Of a stretch of DNA of 64,000 nucleotides, positions 33,586 through 42,524 are shown piece after piece. Source of the DNA: Elainella sp. Prado103. GTDB taxonomy: Bacteria; Cyanobacteriota; Cyanobacteriia; Elainellales; Elainellaceae. How positions within the stretch are numbered: position 1 is the first letter of the stretch; each line of letters begins with the position of its first letter. The position numbers were made by a program, and so were the translations under genes. Below the pieces are notes generated by a model, which did not search any database, was not told where the DNA came from, and saw only the letters and a list, made by a program, of their open reading frames with translations. The stretch is from positions 1 through 64,000 of the forward strand of contig JALOOM010000022.1 in the NCBI GenBank assembly GCA_025454395.1, written 5' to 3'.

Positions 33586-35649
33586 TTAGAATTGGGCTAA
33601 AACTGGAGAGCGTGAATTTGACTTAGCAGGATACCGAGTTTTCTCAGGTTTGACAATTGGTTGGATCGGTAATTTTAATTTTCGAATAATCATTTGATAG
33701 TCTTGATGAACGATCGCCAGATGATGTTTGGCGATATCAAGAAAGGCATCAACTCCACGGTAGGTTTCCTTGCCTGGATGGGCTGGATCGATCCATTGAT
33801 AGTCATCAAAGATCAACAATCCACCTGGCTTGAGCAGCCGCCAGGACAGGATCGCATCTTGTCTCACATGGTCAGCAAGATGACAGCCATCAATATAAAT
33901 GAAATCGAAACTTTTGGCCGGTAAAGTTTTTAAAATTCGATGAGAATCGCCAATTCGTTTGATTAATTTGTGAGCAGCTCCTGTCTGGTGGATATTGTGC
34001 TCAAAATTTTCTTGAAAATAGAGATCAATGCAGGTGAGCTTGGCTTCCGGATGGGTGAGGATGTGATCCAGTAGCCAGCAGGCTGACATGCCTTCGTAGC
34101 TACCAATTTCTAAAGCGTGAACTCGGGGGTAATGGATAAACGGTCTCAGGTAGGTTTCCCAAGTCGGGATATTGTGGGTAAACCAGTCATGGCTAAATTG
34201 ATAGTTGCGATCGACCGCCACCTGCCAGCCCCGCATCACAACTGCATTTTGGTGCAGCTTACTGGCTGTTTCCAGATCACCTTGATCGGCCAGCAAGTTT
34301 CCCAAGTGGGAGTAAATCCAGTGATGATGCGGATACTGGCGAATTTCTTGGCGCTGCTGCTGAATCTCCAACTCCAGTCGCTGATATTCCGTAATGGACT
34401 GCTGAAGCTGGGGTTGCACTTGGGCTGCTGTTTGGGGTGCTTGGGGGCGATGCAGCAAGGCCAGGCTGTAAAAAATTATTGCTCCAGCATATTGCTTGAA
34501 CTGGAACAGCCGTGCAGCAATTTGCAGATAAAAGTCGGGAGTGCGGTGGTGGGGCTTGAGGGGAACAGACCGCCGGTAAGCCTGGATCGTCGCCTTCATG
34601 CCCTGACTGTGAGCCTGTCGCCGTAAGGCATAGCCCAACCGGAGATACACAGCAGCCAGATCGGTTTGCAGTTGCAATGCCATCAGAAAGGCGGCGATCG
34701 CCCGGTTCCACTGCTTTTTATGCAGCAAAATTTGCCCCAGGTGGTAGTAGCTCCAGGGAAAATCAGGATTCAGTTGAATGGCCCGATGCAATGCGGTGAA
34801 GGCCGCCTGCCATTGCTCATGCTTCAGGAAGGCATAGCCCAAATTGTGATGAGCCCAGGATAGATCGGGGTTAAGCTGGGCTGCCCGGTAACAAATGGGT
34901 AACGCTTTTTGCCATTCTCGCAGCTTGAGCAGCGTTTCTCCCAAACTAAAATAGGCAGCAGCAAAATCGGGCTGGTTTTGGATAGCACGCCAGTAGTAGG
35001 CTGCGGCTGTTTTGGGTTGCTCAATCTGGTCGGCTAGCTTGCCCAAGCCATAGTGGGATTCGGCATGGCGAGGATTGAGCTTAAGCACCTGTTGAAATGC
35101 CTCGATCGCCGATCGCCAGTTTTGCTGATGAGCCTGCGCCACCGCCAGATTGTAATAAGCTTCATAAAAGTCGGGGCGAAGCTGAATGGCTCGCTGGTAG
35201 CAGTCGATCGCCTCCTGAATTTTATCAAGCTGGATCAAGGCGTTGCCCAAAATGAGCTGATTGCTAGGCGTTGCCCAATCTGGCTTCAACACCACGGCTC
35301 GATAGCGATAGGCAATTTCTTCCTGCCGCTGCCCCAAATGGGCATAAATGCCAGCCAAACTGCGATGGGCTTCGGCATAGTTGGGATCGTGCTGGAGGGA
35401 TTGTTGATAAGCCTGGAGGGACTGCTCCCACTTGCCTTGCTTGGCGTAGAGGGCACCAAATCCGGCATACACCTCGGCAGGTTGTACAGTGGTTTCGATC
35501 GATCGGCTATGCCAGAGCAGGGCCTCGCGAAACCAGCCCATACTTTGGAGCAAATTTCCCAATGTGCGACAAGCCATCGCGAAGCCAGTGTTTTGGATTA
35601 AGGCTTGCTGACAGGCGATAATGGCATTTTCGAGCTGGATCGCAAACAT
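33586..35649 (-). CDS. TPR-repeat SAM-dependent methyltransferase
   Basis: 687 residues. The first 480 or so are TPR units (for example YYNLAVAQAHQQNWRSAIEAF), with the start at ATG 35649. The last 180 residues are a Methyltransf_24 domain: ALEIGSYEGMSACWLLD (motif I, about 511), CIDLY (acidic motif II), FDFIYIDGCHLADHV (motif IV) and LKPGGLLIFDDYQW. It belongs to the same fold class as the stand-alone enzyme at 465. It lies between two other TPR-fused enzymes on the same strand; the TPR arrays may hold the enzymes together or bind a common partner. The target is unknown, presumably a sugar of the same polysaccharide. Confidence 0.87.
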   Translation of the reverse strand: MFAIQLENAIIACQQALIQNTGFAMACRTLGNLLQSMGWFREALLWHSRSIETTVQPAEVYAGFGALYAKQGKWEQSLQAYQQSLQHDPNYAEAHRSLAGIYAHLGQRQEEIAYRYRAVVLKPDWATPSNQLILGNALIQLDKIQEAIDCYQRAIQLRPDFYEAYYNLAVAQAHQQNWRSAIEAFQQVLKLNPRHAESHYGLGKLADQIEQPKTAAAYYWRAIQNQPDFAAAYFSLGETLLKLREWQKALPICYRAAQLNPDLSWAHHNLGYAFLKHEQWQAAFTALHRAIQLNPDFPWSYYHLGQILLHKKQWNRAIAAFLMALQLQTDLAAVYLRLGYALRRQAHSQGMKATIQAYRRSVPLKPHHRTPDFYLQIAARLFQFKQYAGAIIFYSLALLHRPQAPQTAAQVQPQLQQSITEYQRLELEIQQQRQEIRQYPHHHWIYSHLGNLLADQGDLETASKLHQNAVVMRGWQVAVDRNYQFSHDWFTHNIPTWETYLRPFIHYPRVHALEIGSYEGMSACWLLDHILTHPEAKLTCIDLYFQENFEHNIHQTGAAHKLIKRIGDSHRILKTLPAKSFDFIYIDGCHLADHVRQDAILSWRLLKPGGLLIFDDYQWIDPAHPGKETYRGVDAFLDIAKHHLAIVHQDYQMIIRKLKLPIQPIVKPEKTRYPAKSNSRSPVLAQF

Positions 35650-36130
35650 TCACAAGGATGAGTAAAGGAGGATTGATTCGGGGATGGGTAATTAATATAC
35701 AATCGGAAACCTAATTAGGATCCGGGTGTGATGAGAACGCTGAGCGTATCTTTGGGTGCATCTCTGGGAGGATAACAAGATTTGCCCAAACCGCCGCACT
35801 GAAATGATGAAGTTTTGTATAGATTTGTTTGCGGGCGTATTCTTGACAGACTGCCTGCATAGGGGCTGAAGGTGATTGTCGTGCTGGTTAGATCGCCTCA
35901 TTGGTAGAAGCGGTTGCTGGAGGGTAGGATTGCTGGAGGGTAGGATTGCTGGAGGGTAGGATTGCTGGAGGGTAGGATTGCTGGAGAGTAGGGGAGACAA
36001 ACATGCTGGAATGCTTGGGTTTCTGATTGGGGCGATCCTACCAAAATTGCTCTGCTGGGTTGGGAGGTGACACTGACTGCTCCCCGATGCTAGTCAACAG
36101 CGAATCAATAGCGAATCAATAGCGAATCAA
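35650..36130. other. Intergenic region with two tandem repeats
   Basis: About 480 bases holding the 16-bp x5 array and an 11-bp x3 array at 36099. No gene, RNA or clear terminator recognised. ORFs across it read the repeats and are not credible. Confidence 0.55.
35914..35993 (+). repeat. Short tandem repeat, 16-bp unit x5
   Basis: Four exact and one diverged copy of TTGCTGGAGGGTAGGA lie head to tail in the gap between the TPR-methyltransferase and TPR-GT61 genes. The unit is not a multiple of three and no real gene crosses it. Copy number is likely to vary between strains. Confidence 0.95.
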
Positions 36131-36131
36131 C
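36099..36131 (+). repeat. Short tandem repeat, 11-bp unit x3
   Basis: AGCGAATCAAT is repeated three times right up to the stop codon of the TPR-GT61 gene. Confidence 0.85.
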
Positions 36132-38761
36132 TACAGCAGGTCAGCTTGAGCTAACACCTTTTCCAGGGTTGCTAAATCTAGCCAGATGTCTTCCATTAAC
36201 GGGCTAGGATACATCAAGGCATAAATAGGTGGACAAGTAAAAGGCTCACCGATCGCCACAAAATGCTGAAGCTGAAGTTGCTGGCTGATTTGCCAATAAT
36301 AGTGGCGCATGTAGCTACGAGTCATAAACTCAATGACGATCGTGCCGGGTGAGGCAAAAATTAAGTTTGTTAAGCCGCCACCATGGGGAGCCACAATAAC
36401 TTTAGCCTGGGAAAAGAGAGCAATTTGTTCAGAGAACGATAGGTGCTCCGGTTCCACCACCACAAACCCGATCGATTGTAATCGTTCAATCACGGCCGCT
36501 TCGTTAAGTAGGCGACGGTGGTTAGCCTGATTCCGACTAATGTAAATTCGTTCATGACAAGGATGACTGGACGCGATCGGTAAGAACTGTTGGCGTAAGA
36601 AATTGAGTACCCAAGCTTCAGCCCAACCGAGATGACTGGGAAAAGAGGGCACAGTCAGGCGATCAGCCGTAATGGCCGGGTGACGATCAGCAGAAAGCCA
36701 TTTGGCAGCCGGAATCCCCAGATGGTCGAGCGTCGCTTGCTGGAAGGGGGAGCGAACTTCGTTGATCCAAAATCGATCGATTTCAGCAAATTGAATACCA
36801 CTTTGCCGCAGTAGTTCTAAGCGGGGCAACACATCAACCATCCAATGAAAGTAGTTGTGTCCTGACAAACCTGCCAGTACGGCAATATTCCCAGTTATGG
36901 CTTCAGGTTTAGCTCCATGAGCCCGATCGATCAATCGATGGTAAGTAGAATGAGATCGGGTACAGTTGGGGAGCTGCCCGGGATACTCACGCGAAACATC
37001 AGCTAGTAAATAGTGATCGGCGGTCAGAATGGTTACAGAATTCGTCACCATCCAGTCTGACTGATAGGGAGTCATCCAGGCCTGAGCATGGGGCAACTGG
37101 GCTACAAAATAGTCAGGGGTAGAGGATGATGTGAATGGTGAAGATGGAGATGATAAAGATAATATAGATGATGCAGATGATAAGGATGGAGAGAATCCTG
37201 TGGATGATGAAGGAATGGACGCTTGATCAAGCAGTTGATGGGTCGATCGATGAGTGGATTGACTGGTATCATGATGCCCCGATAGTCGATAAACCCCTTG
37301 CCCAAGATGGATCGGCCAAAATTGCTGCGTTAGCTTTTGTAAGCAAGGCATACAATTGAGACCGTCGCAACTGGGTGATAAATCAACGGCTAGGGGGGGA
37401 GAGGGTGAGATGTTCGATCGATCCGCTGAATCTAGCTGAAGTTGCCACTCATCATTCACTTGCAGCGCAATCCACTGACCCGACTGATGGGCAGTAATCC
37501 AATCGCGAGTTTGGGCATAAATGCCGCGTAAGTTGATTGGCGGAGCAGCGAATGCCGCCGAAGCGAACGGTAAAGAATCCTGAATGGTTCGTTCTACTGG
37601 ATCGGGGCTCGTAGCCGGAAGATGCACCGATCGATCGCTGGTATATGCAAGTCGATCGGACAGCCTGCTGCTCTTGCCGATCAGTTGCATGGCTTGACGG
37701 TAGTAGAAAATGGCTTCTGACCAGCGCTGTTGTTGTTCTAGGAGATAGCCAAGCTGCTGATAAAGTAGCCCCTGATCAGGATTTAGAGTAATCGCTAAGT
37801 GATGAACTGTGATCGCGGCATTCCAGCGTTTTTGTTGGGCTAAGCAGCGCCCCAATTGCCCATACCACTCCCAACGATCGGGCTGAAGCTGAAGTGCCTG
37901 TTGGTAGTGAAACTCGGCTTGCTGTAACTGATTCTCACCACCATATCGCAGCAGGAGATCACCGAAGCAGGCATGAGTGTGTGCCAGTTGCTGTTGGAGA
38001 ATTTGTTGATGTTCAACGATCCATCGATCGGGCGAGGACTGCATGAATAGGCGCAGCAGTTGGCTACAGGCGCGGCGAGCTTGACTCAACTCATCGTCTG
38101 AGTTCAGTGTGTCAGCCCACTCGCAGAAAGCAAATACAAAGGCTCGACTCGGCTCTAAAGCTTTGCGAAAAGAGAGCAGCGCTTGATCAAATTGGTGCAA
38201 TGCTCGGTAGGCATAGCCACAGGCTGCTTGGGCACTGAAATAATCTGGATCAATTTGTAGCAAGGCTTGAAATGCCGTGATGGCAGCCTGATACTGTCCT
38301 TGCAAAAGCAGCAATTGACCCAAATTATAGTGGGCAGTCACAAAGTTGGGCTGAAGTTGAATGGCACGGCGATAGGACAAACAGGCTGCGGCTGGGTCGG
38401 TCGATTCGATCGCTTTACCGAAGTTACTATGCAGAATCGCCTGATCAGGATGGCGATCGATCGCCTGACGATAAAGTTGGATGGCTTCCGAAAACCGACC
38501 TTGTTCAATGAACAAACAGCCCAAATTATTCTCAGCATTGGCTGAATCGGGCTGGAGAGCAATTGCTTGGTAATAATGCCAGATCGCAGCCTCAACTTGC
38601 CCTTGCGCAGCTAAGCCGATCGCTAAACCATGATGGGCCCGCGCAAAAGAACGATCGAGACGCAATGCCTCTCGATAAGCAGCCATCGCCTCAACCAGAC
38701 TACCTTGCTGGTGCAGCACATGACCCAGATTGTAATGGAGTTCAGAGAGATGCAGTTTCAA
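36131..38761 (-). CDS. TPR-repeat glycosyltransferase, GT61 (DUF563) family
   Basis: 876 residues. TPR units fill residues 1-230 and about 270-360 (for example NLGCLFIEQGRFSEAIQLYRQAI). A middle region (about 390-560) has a Ser-rich low-complexity stretch. The C-terminal about 590-860 is a GT61/DUF563 domain: HNYFHWMVDVLPRLELL, RIYISRNQANHRR, and VIVAPHGGGLTNLIFASPG with the conserved His-Gly. This family includes plant xylosyl/arabinosyltransferases and the EOGT O-GlcNAc transferases. The only in-frame start is TTG 38761; the frame is open upstream to a TAG at 38783 that is the stop of the RTX gene in the same frame. The protein therefore starts inside the first TPR or has lost its own start. 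Confidence 0.82.
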   Translation of the reverse strand: MKLHLSELHYNLGHVLHQQGSLVEAMAAYREALRLDRSFARAHHGLAIGLAAQGQVEAAIWHYYQAIALQPDSANAENNLGCLFIEQGRFSEAIQLYRQAIDRHPDQAILHSNFGKAIESTDPAAACLSYRRAIQLQPNFVTAHYNLGQLLLLQGQYQAAITAFQALLQIDPDYFSAQAACGYAYRALHQFDQALLSFRKALEPSRAFVFAFCEWADTLNSDDELSQARRACSQLLRLFMQSSPDRWIVEHQQILQQQLAHTHACFGDLLLRYGGENQLQQAEFHYQQALQLQPDRWEWYGQLGRCLAQQKRWNAAITVHHLAITLNPDQGLLYQQLGYLLEQQQRWSEAIFYYRQAMQLIGKSSRLSDRLAYTSDRSVHLPATSPDPVERTIQDSLPFASAAFAAPPINLRGIYAQTRDWITAHQSGQWIALQVNDEWQLQLDSADRSNISPSPPLAVDLSPSCDGLNCMPCLQKLTQQFWPIHLGQGVYRLSGHHDTSQSTHRSTHQLLDQASIPSSSTGFSPSLSSASSILSLSSPSSPFTSSSTPDYFVAQLPHAQAWMTPYQSDWMVTNSVTILTADHYLLADVSREYPGQLPNCTRSHSTYHRLIDRAHGAKPEAITGNIAVLAGLSGHNYFHWMVDVLPRLELLRQSGIQFAEIDRFWINEVRSPFQQATLDHLGIPAAKWLSADRHPAITADRLTVPSFPSHLGWAEAWVLNFLRQQFLPIASSHPCHERIYISRNQANHRRLLNEAAVIERLQSIGFVVVEPEHLSFSEQIALFSQAKVIVAPHGGGLTNLIFASPGTIVIEFMTRSYMRHYYWQISQQLQLQHFVAIGEPFTCPPIYALMYPSPLMEDIWLDLATLEKVLAQADLL

Positions 38762-38782
38762 GCCGCCAAATGCAAAGAAGCA

Positions 38783-39682
38783 CTACAGGATAGTGAAGTT
38801 CGATGCGCTAATTTCGCTCAGTCCACCCCTGAGTTGGAACAAAGGCACATCTCTTCCACTCGCAGGATTGTAGTACACAATTCCCGATTTCTGCTCATAA
38901 ACAAGCACTTCTGTGACAGATACCAGGGCAATATCCCTGACGACCACAAAGTTTTCCCCATCCAGTCTCCCAGCCGATAGTCCAGAACCGGGTAGAACGG
39001 CTCGGCTAATTTCAATCCGATCGTCGCTAATATTAAAATCAACAATCCGCTTTAGGGCACCCGGTGTGATCGAACCGGCATCAAACCGGAACGTATCGCT
39101 GCCAGATCCACCTTTCATCACATCTTTACCGGCTCCCGGAATCAAGATGTCATCTCCCGCTCCACCTCGCAAAGTATCGGCTCCATCCCCTCCTCGCAGG
39201 GTATCTTGCCCGTCTCCACCTCGCAACATATCTTCGCCTGCGCCGCCTGAAAGCTCGTCGTTGCCTGGTCCGCCTAGCAAGGTATCGTTGCCATCGCCCC
39301 CATCCAGCACATCGTTACCGACACCGCCCTCCAGCACATCTAGACCGGCATCTCCCCGGAGTCGATCGTTCCCCACTCCACCGGAAATTAAGTCTTCTGA
39401 AGCCCCTCCGGCAATCCGATCGTCCCCGCCATTGCCGGACAAAATATCTGGGCCCGCACCGCCTTCGATCGTGTCGTCTCCTGCGTCTCCAGAGATGACA
39501 TAGACGGTTGTGTTGTCGGGTGAAGCAACGCGAATCGTATCTCGACCTCGACTGCCTGCCACAATCACCGGAGCTTGGGGGTTGTCTTGCAGTAGCCTAA
39601 CAGGTTGTTCGTTGATGATACTCAACCCCAGCGTTGGACCTGTGGAAGGGGTACCCGGATTGATCGTGATAACCTCTGACAT
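38783..39682 (-). CDS. RTX-type calcium-binding protein
   Basis: 299 residues from ATG 39682, chosen over 39730 because ACAGGAGA lies 8 bases upstream. After about 65 residues of leader with [16 protein letters not shown], fifteen or so RTX nonapeptides follow in a regular array ([36 protein letters not shown] and others), then a C-terminal domain of about 90 residues ([22 protein letters not shown]) typical of cyanobacterial RTX proteins. It has no signal peptide and would be exported by the type I system encoded 1.2 kb upstream in the same direction. Its TAG stop is in frame with, and 21 bases from, the start of the TPR-GT61 gene. Confidence 0.9.
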   Translation of the reverse strand: MSEVITINPGTPSTGPTLGLSIINEQPVRLLQDNPQAPVIVAGSRGRDTIRVASPDNTTVYVISGDAGDDTIEGGAGPDILSGNGGDDRIAGGASEDLISGGVGNDRLRGDAGLDVLEGGVGNDVLDGGDGNDTLLGGPGNDELSGGAGEDMLRGGDGQDTLRGGDGADTLRGGAGDDILIPGAGKDVMKGGSGSDTFRFDAGSITPGALKRIVDFNISDDRIEISRAVLPGSGLSAGRLDGENFVVVRDIALVSVTEVLVYEQKSGIVYYNPASGRDVPLFQLRGGLSEISASNFTIL

Positions 39683-40103
39683 AGTTTCTCCTGTGACGCA
39701 TGTGTGACTAGGGCGACCTGCCATCGTCACAACGACAGCACTTCTCCTGACCTGGTTTGACCGAAAAGCTTAGCACCGCCCTTTAAAAACGGCACACCGA
39801 ATTAACCGAGTTCTTATTTTTTGTGAACAGAGTAAATACTTAACTGCATAGTTTAACCTAACTTGCGGGGGGCGACACGATTTTTTTCGCGATTTTGCCC
39901 GGTGCATTTCCCTCAACCCAAAACCCGATCGATTGTTGGATGACTTTTTGGGATGACTTTGGATGACTCCTCTGAACTTTCCCTGCATTGCGCCGCGTTT
40001 CTTCTGCCGCGCAACTTCATCCTGCTTCGCTTGACGCTGGGACAGGGTTCAGAAATTATCAAATCAGCATAGTACAAATCAAGTAGAGCAAAAGGTGATC
40101 CGA
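39683..40103. other. Divergent promoter region between RTX and pentapeptide genes
   Basis: About 420 bases separate the starts of two divergent genes, so both promoters must lie here. It includes a G-run/A-run stretch around 39860-39890. ORFs on the minus strand in this gap (up to about 40390) overlap the pentapeptide gene and look like shadows. Confidence 0.5.
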
Positions 40104-40694
40104 ATGATGAGGCTACGGCTAACCAATTACCTGTTGATGGGAACGATCGGTAGTGTTTTGATGGGGGGAGTGGGATCGCAAATTCCTGTGCAGGCTCAAC
40201 CCGATCCGGTACAGCAGTTGATCGAAACAAACCGCTGTTTGCGTTGCAATTTAACCAATGCTGATCTCTCAGGGTTGGATCTGCAAGGGGCAAACTTGAA
40301 AGGAGCAAACCTACAAGGGGCAAACTTGGCAGGCACCAATTTAACAGGTGCCAACCTCCGGAATGTAACTCTGCGATTAGCTGATCTGACAAATGCCAAT
40401 CTATCCGGCACCAATCTCGCTGGCATTTATTTTACTCAAGCGATCCTGAACGGCACCGATCTGAGTGGCAGCAATCTTGCTTGGGCCAATCTTGTCCAGG
40501 CCGATCTATCCTATGCGTTGCTCAATGGGGCGGATCTCAGTCATGCAGATTTGACGGGAGCCAACTTAACTGGAGCGATGCTAATCGAAGCGAGCCTAGC
40601 CAATGCCAAACTCTATCAATCTAATCTCACCGACGCTGATTTTACGGATGCCGATCTAACCGGAGCCATTATGCCGGATGGTAGCCGCAACTGA
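40104..40694 (+). CDS. Secreted pentapeptide-repeat protein
   Basis: About 196 residues from ATG 40104 (AAAGGTG upstream; GTG 40095 is an alternative). An N-terminal signal peptide (LLMGTIGSVLMGGVGSQIPVQAQ) is followed by VQQLIETNRCLRCNLTNADL, the usual lead-in of cyanobacterial pentapeptide proteins, then about 25 A(D/N)LXX repeats (ANLKG, ANLQG, ANLAG, ADLSH and so on) that form a right-handed quadrilateral beta-helix. It is probably a periplasmic or lumenal structural protein; the function is unknown, as for most of the family. Confidence 0.88.
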   Translation: MMRLRLTNYLLMGTIGSVLMGGVGSQIPVQAQPDPVQQLIETNRCLRCNLTNADLSGLDLQGANLKGANLQGANLAGTNLTGANLRNVTLRLADLTNANLSGTNLAGIYFTQAILNGTDLSGSNLAWANLVQADLSYALLNGADLSHADLTGANLTGAMLIEASLANAKLYQSNLTDADFTDADLTGAIMPDGSRN

Positions 40695-40789
40695 TCGATC
40701 AGATCATTCACCGATCGATTTTGCCACTGATCGATCGGTGCATTGCTTCAGATATTCAGATATAAGCAGGAGCGACTCAACCTATGGGC

Positions 40790-40855
40790 TGCTTGTGGCT
40801 TGGTTGTGGCTTGGTTGTGGCTTGGTTGTGGCTTGTTTGTGGATCAGTTGTGGAT
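40790..40855 (+). repeat. Short tandem repeat, 11-bp unit x6
   Basis: Six adjoining copies of TGGTTGTGGCT (three exact at 40801-40833, the outer ones diverged) lie between the pentapeptide gene and the end of the HlyD gene. Confidence 0.9.
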
Positions 40856-40874
40856 CGGTCAAGTAGCCGATCGA

Positions 40875-42440
40875 TTAGCGAACGTTCTGGAAGCGATCGA
40901 TCTTGCGAGAGAACTGATCAGTAAAGATACTTAAGACACTCCGTTTACGGGTAATGATGTTAGCGCTCACCGACATCCCAGCCTGCAACGGAATTTCGGT
41001 GCCGTTTACGTTAATGGTTTGGCTATCGAGTTCGATCCGAGCTGGGAATCGATAGAAATTGTAGGTTTGATCCGGTGGCAGGGCATCCGATCCTAAAGTC
41101 ACAATCTCGCCCCGAATGTCGCCAAACTCGCTGAATGGGAAGGAGTCAACCCGCACATCTACCGGCATTCCTTTCGCCACAAACCCAATATCCTGGTTCG
41201 TGACGTAGACTTCAGCCACCAAGGCATTGCTGGGGACAATTTTCAAAATGGGTTCGGTGGAGTTGGCCACATAGCCCGCTCCTTTGGCTTGTAAGTCAAA
41301 TACCACTCCATCAACTGGGGCGCGCAGTTCTTGATACTTGAGGGTTTGCTGAGCTTGACTCAGGCGGCTTTCGGTTTCAGCGATCGTTTTGTCGTTGTCG
41401 AGGACGAGCTTGTTTAACTGGCTATCAATGTCAGCGATCTGTTTGCTGTTGGCAGCCATCCGATCCAACAAATCTCGGTTGGAGAGGGCAACGGTGTTGG
41501 CCAACTGCTGTTGCGCTTCTGAGATCGCAAAGTTGAGTCGGGCTTCTTCCTGAGCCAACCGATCGACTTCACCCCGAGATTGGATCACTTGCTGTTCTTG
41601 TCGCACGACCTGCACGCGAGCAATCCCCCCATCTTCGAGCAAGGGAGCCAGATCGTTGTAAATGCTTTGGTCGATTTCCAGGCTGGCGCGGGCGGAGGCT
41701 AACTGAGCTTGCGTTTGGCTCAGTTGTTGCTGAAGCTGAGAGACTTTAAATTGGGCTGCTGCCGCTCGCGATTGCGATTCGGATAGCCCCGCTTGTACGC
41801 GAATTCGTTGTTCGGCGGTCAGGTTGGCGGCATCAGCCGATCCACTGAGCTGGGCCTGGTAGAGTTGATTTTCTGCCACGAGAGCAGCCCGATTTTTCGT
41901 GAGCGAGAGAATTTCAGGAGGTAGATTGAGTTGACTCAGGTCTACATCGGTTGAACCTCCTGCCAACTGGGAGCGATAAAACTGGTTTTGCCGAATTAGA
42001 GAATTACGGACTTGTTCCAGGGATCGCTGCTCTGCCGCCGCCGCAGTCGGATCCAAGCGCACCAACACATCACCCTGTTTGACCGCCTGCCCATCTCGCA
42101 CCAAAATTTCCTCCACAACCCCACCGAAAGGAGCCTGTACCGGCTGGGTGGCGCTTTGAGCTTGGAGTTGTCCTTGGGCTGGCACTGCCTCATCGATTTT
42201 TGCCAGCGAGGCCCAGCCGACTGTAAAAGTAGCAACTCCTACAATGCCCCACAGGATGGCCCGCGACCAAGTATTGGGCTGTTGCAGAATGATCGGTTGG
42301 TCGAATGCCTCAGTCCGCACTAACTTGCTGTCGGCAGCAGTGGCTTTCGGGGCTAATTTTGTGCCTAAGGCAAGACGACCCGGCTGCTGCTTGTCTGGTT
42401 GCTGAGGTGAATTGTTCGAAGCACCGTTTTGACCATTCAT
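40875..42440 (-). CDS. HlyD-family periplasmic adaptor of type I secretion
   Basis: 521 residues from ATG 42440 with AGGAGG nine bases upstream. A cytoplasmic N-tail is followed by one membrane helix (about 62-80, AILWGIVGVATFTVGWASL). A split lipoyl domain (VQAPFGGVVEEILVRDGQAV near 105 and LRAPVDGVVFDLQAKGAGY near 375) is interrupted by a long alpha-helical hairpin of about 230 residues. A C-terminal beta-barrel region (IVTLGSDALPPDQTYNFY) completes the adaptor. It bridges the ABC transporter at 42525 to an outer-membrane TolC-like channel that is not in this window. Likely cargo: RTX proteins at 38783 and 21817. Third gene of the secretion operon. Confidence 0.9.
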   Translation of the reverse strand: MNGQNGASNNSPQQPDKQQPGRLALGTKLAPKATAADSKLVRTEAFDQPIILQQPNTWSRAILWGIVGVATFTVGWASLAKIDEAVPAQGQLQAQSATQPVQAPFGGVVEEILVRDGQAVKQGDVLVRLDPTAAAAEQRSLEQVRNSLIRQNQFYRSQLAGGSTDVDLSQLNLPPEILSLTKNRAALVAENQLYQAQLSGSADAANLTAEQRIRVQAGLSESQSRAAAAQFKVSQLQQQLSQTQAQLASARASLEIDQSIYNDLAPLLEDGGIARVQVVRQEQQVIQSRGEVDRLAQEEARLNFAISEAQQQLANTVALSNRDLLDRMAANSKQIADIDSQLNKLVLDNDKTIAETESRLSQAQQTLKYQELRAPVDGVVFDLQAKGAGYVANSTEPILKIVPSNALVAEVYVTNQDIGFVAKGMPVDVRVDSFPFSEFGDIRGEIVTLGSDALPPDQTYNFYRFPARIELDSQTINVNGTEIPLQAGMSVSANIITRKRSVLSIFTDQFSRKIDRFQNVR

Positions 42441-42524
42441 TGCAAAACCTCCTGAGATGGCGATGGATTTTGGCTAAGTGGGGAACAAAAAAATGAACTA
42501 AACACAGTAGGGAGGCTATTACAT

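Noticed and set aside
35880-36000. CRISPR-like array
   Set aside because: The 16-bp units are back to back without spacers, so it is a simple tandem repeat. No cas gene is in the window.
39913-40392. A 159-codon minus-strand ORF over the pentapeptide gene
   Set aside because: It lies antisense to a clear pentapeptide-repeat gene with signal peptide; its composition reflects the A(N/D)L repeats read backwards.
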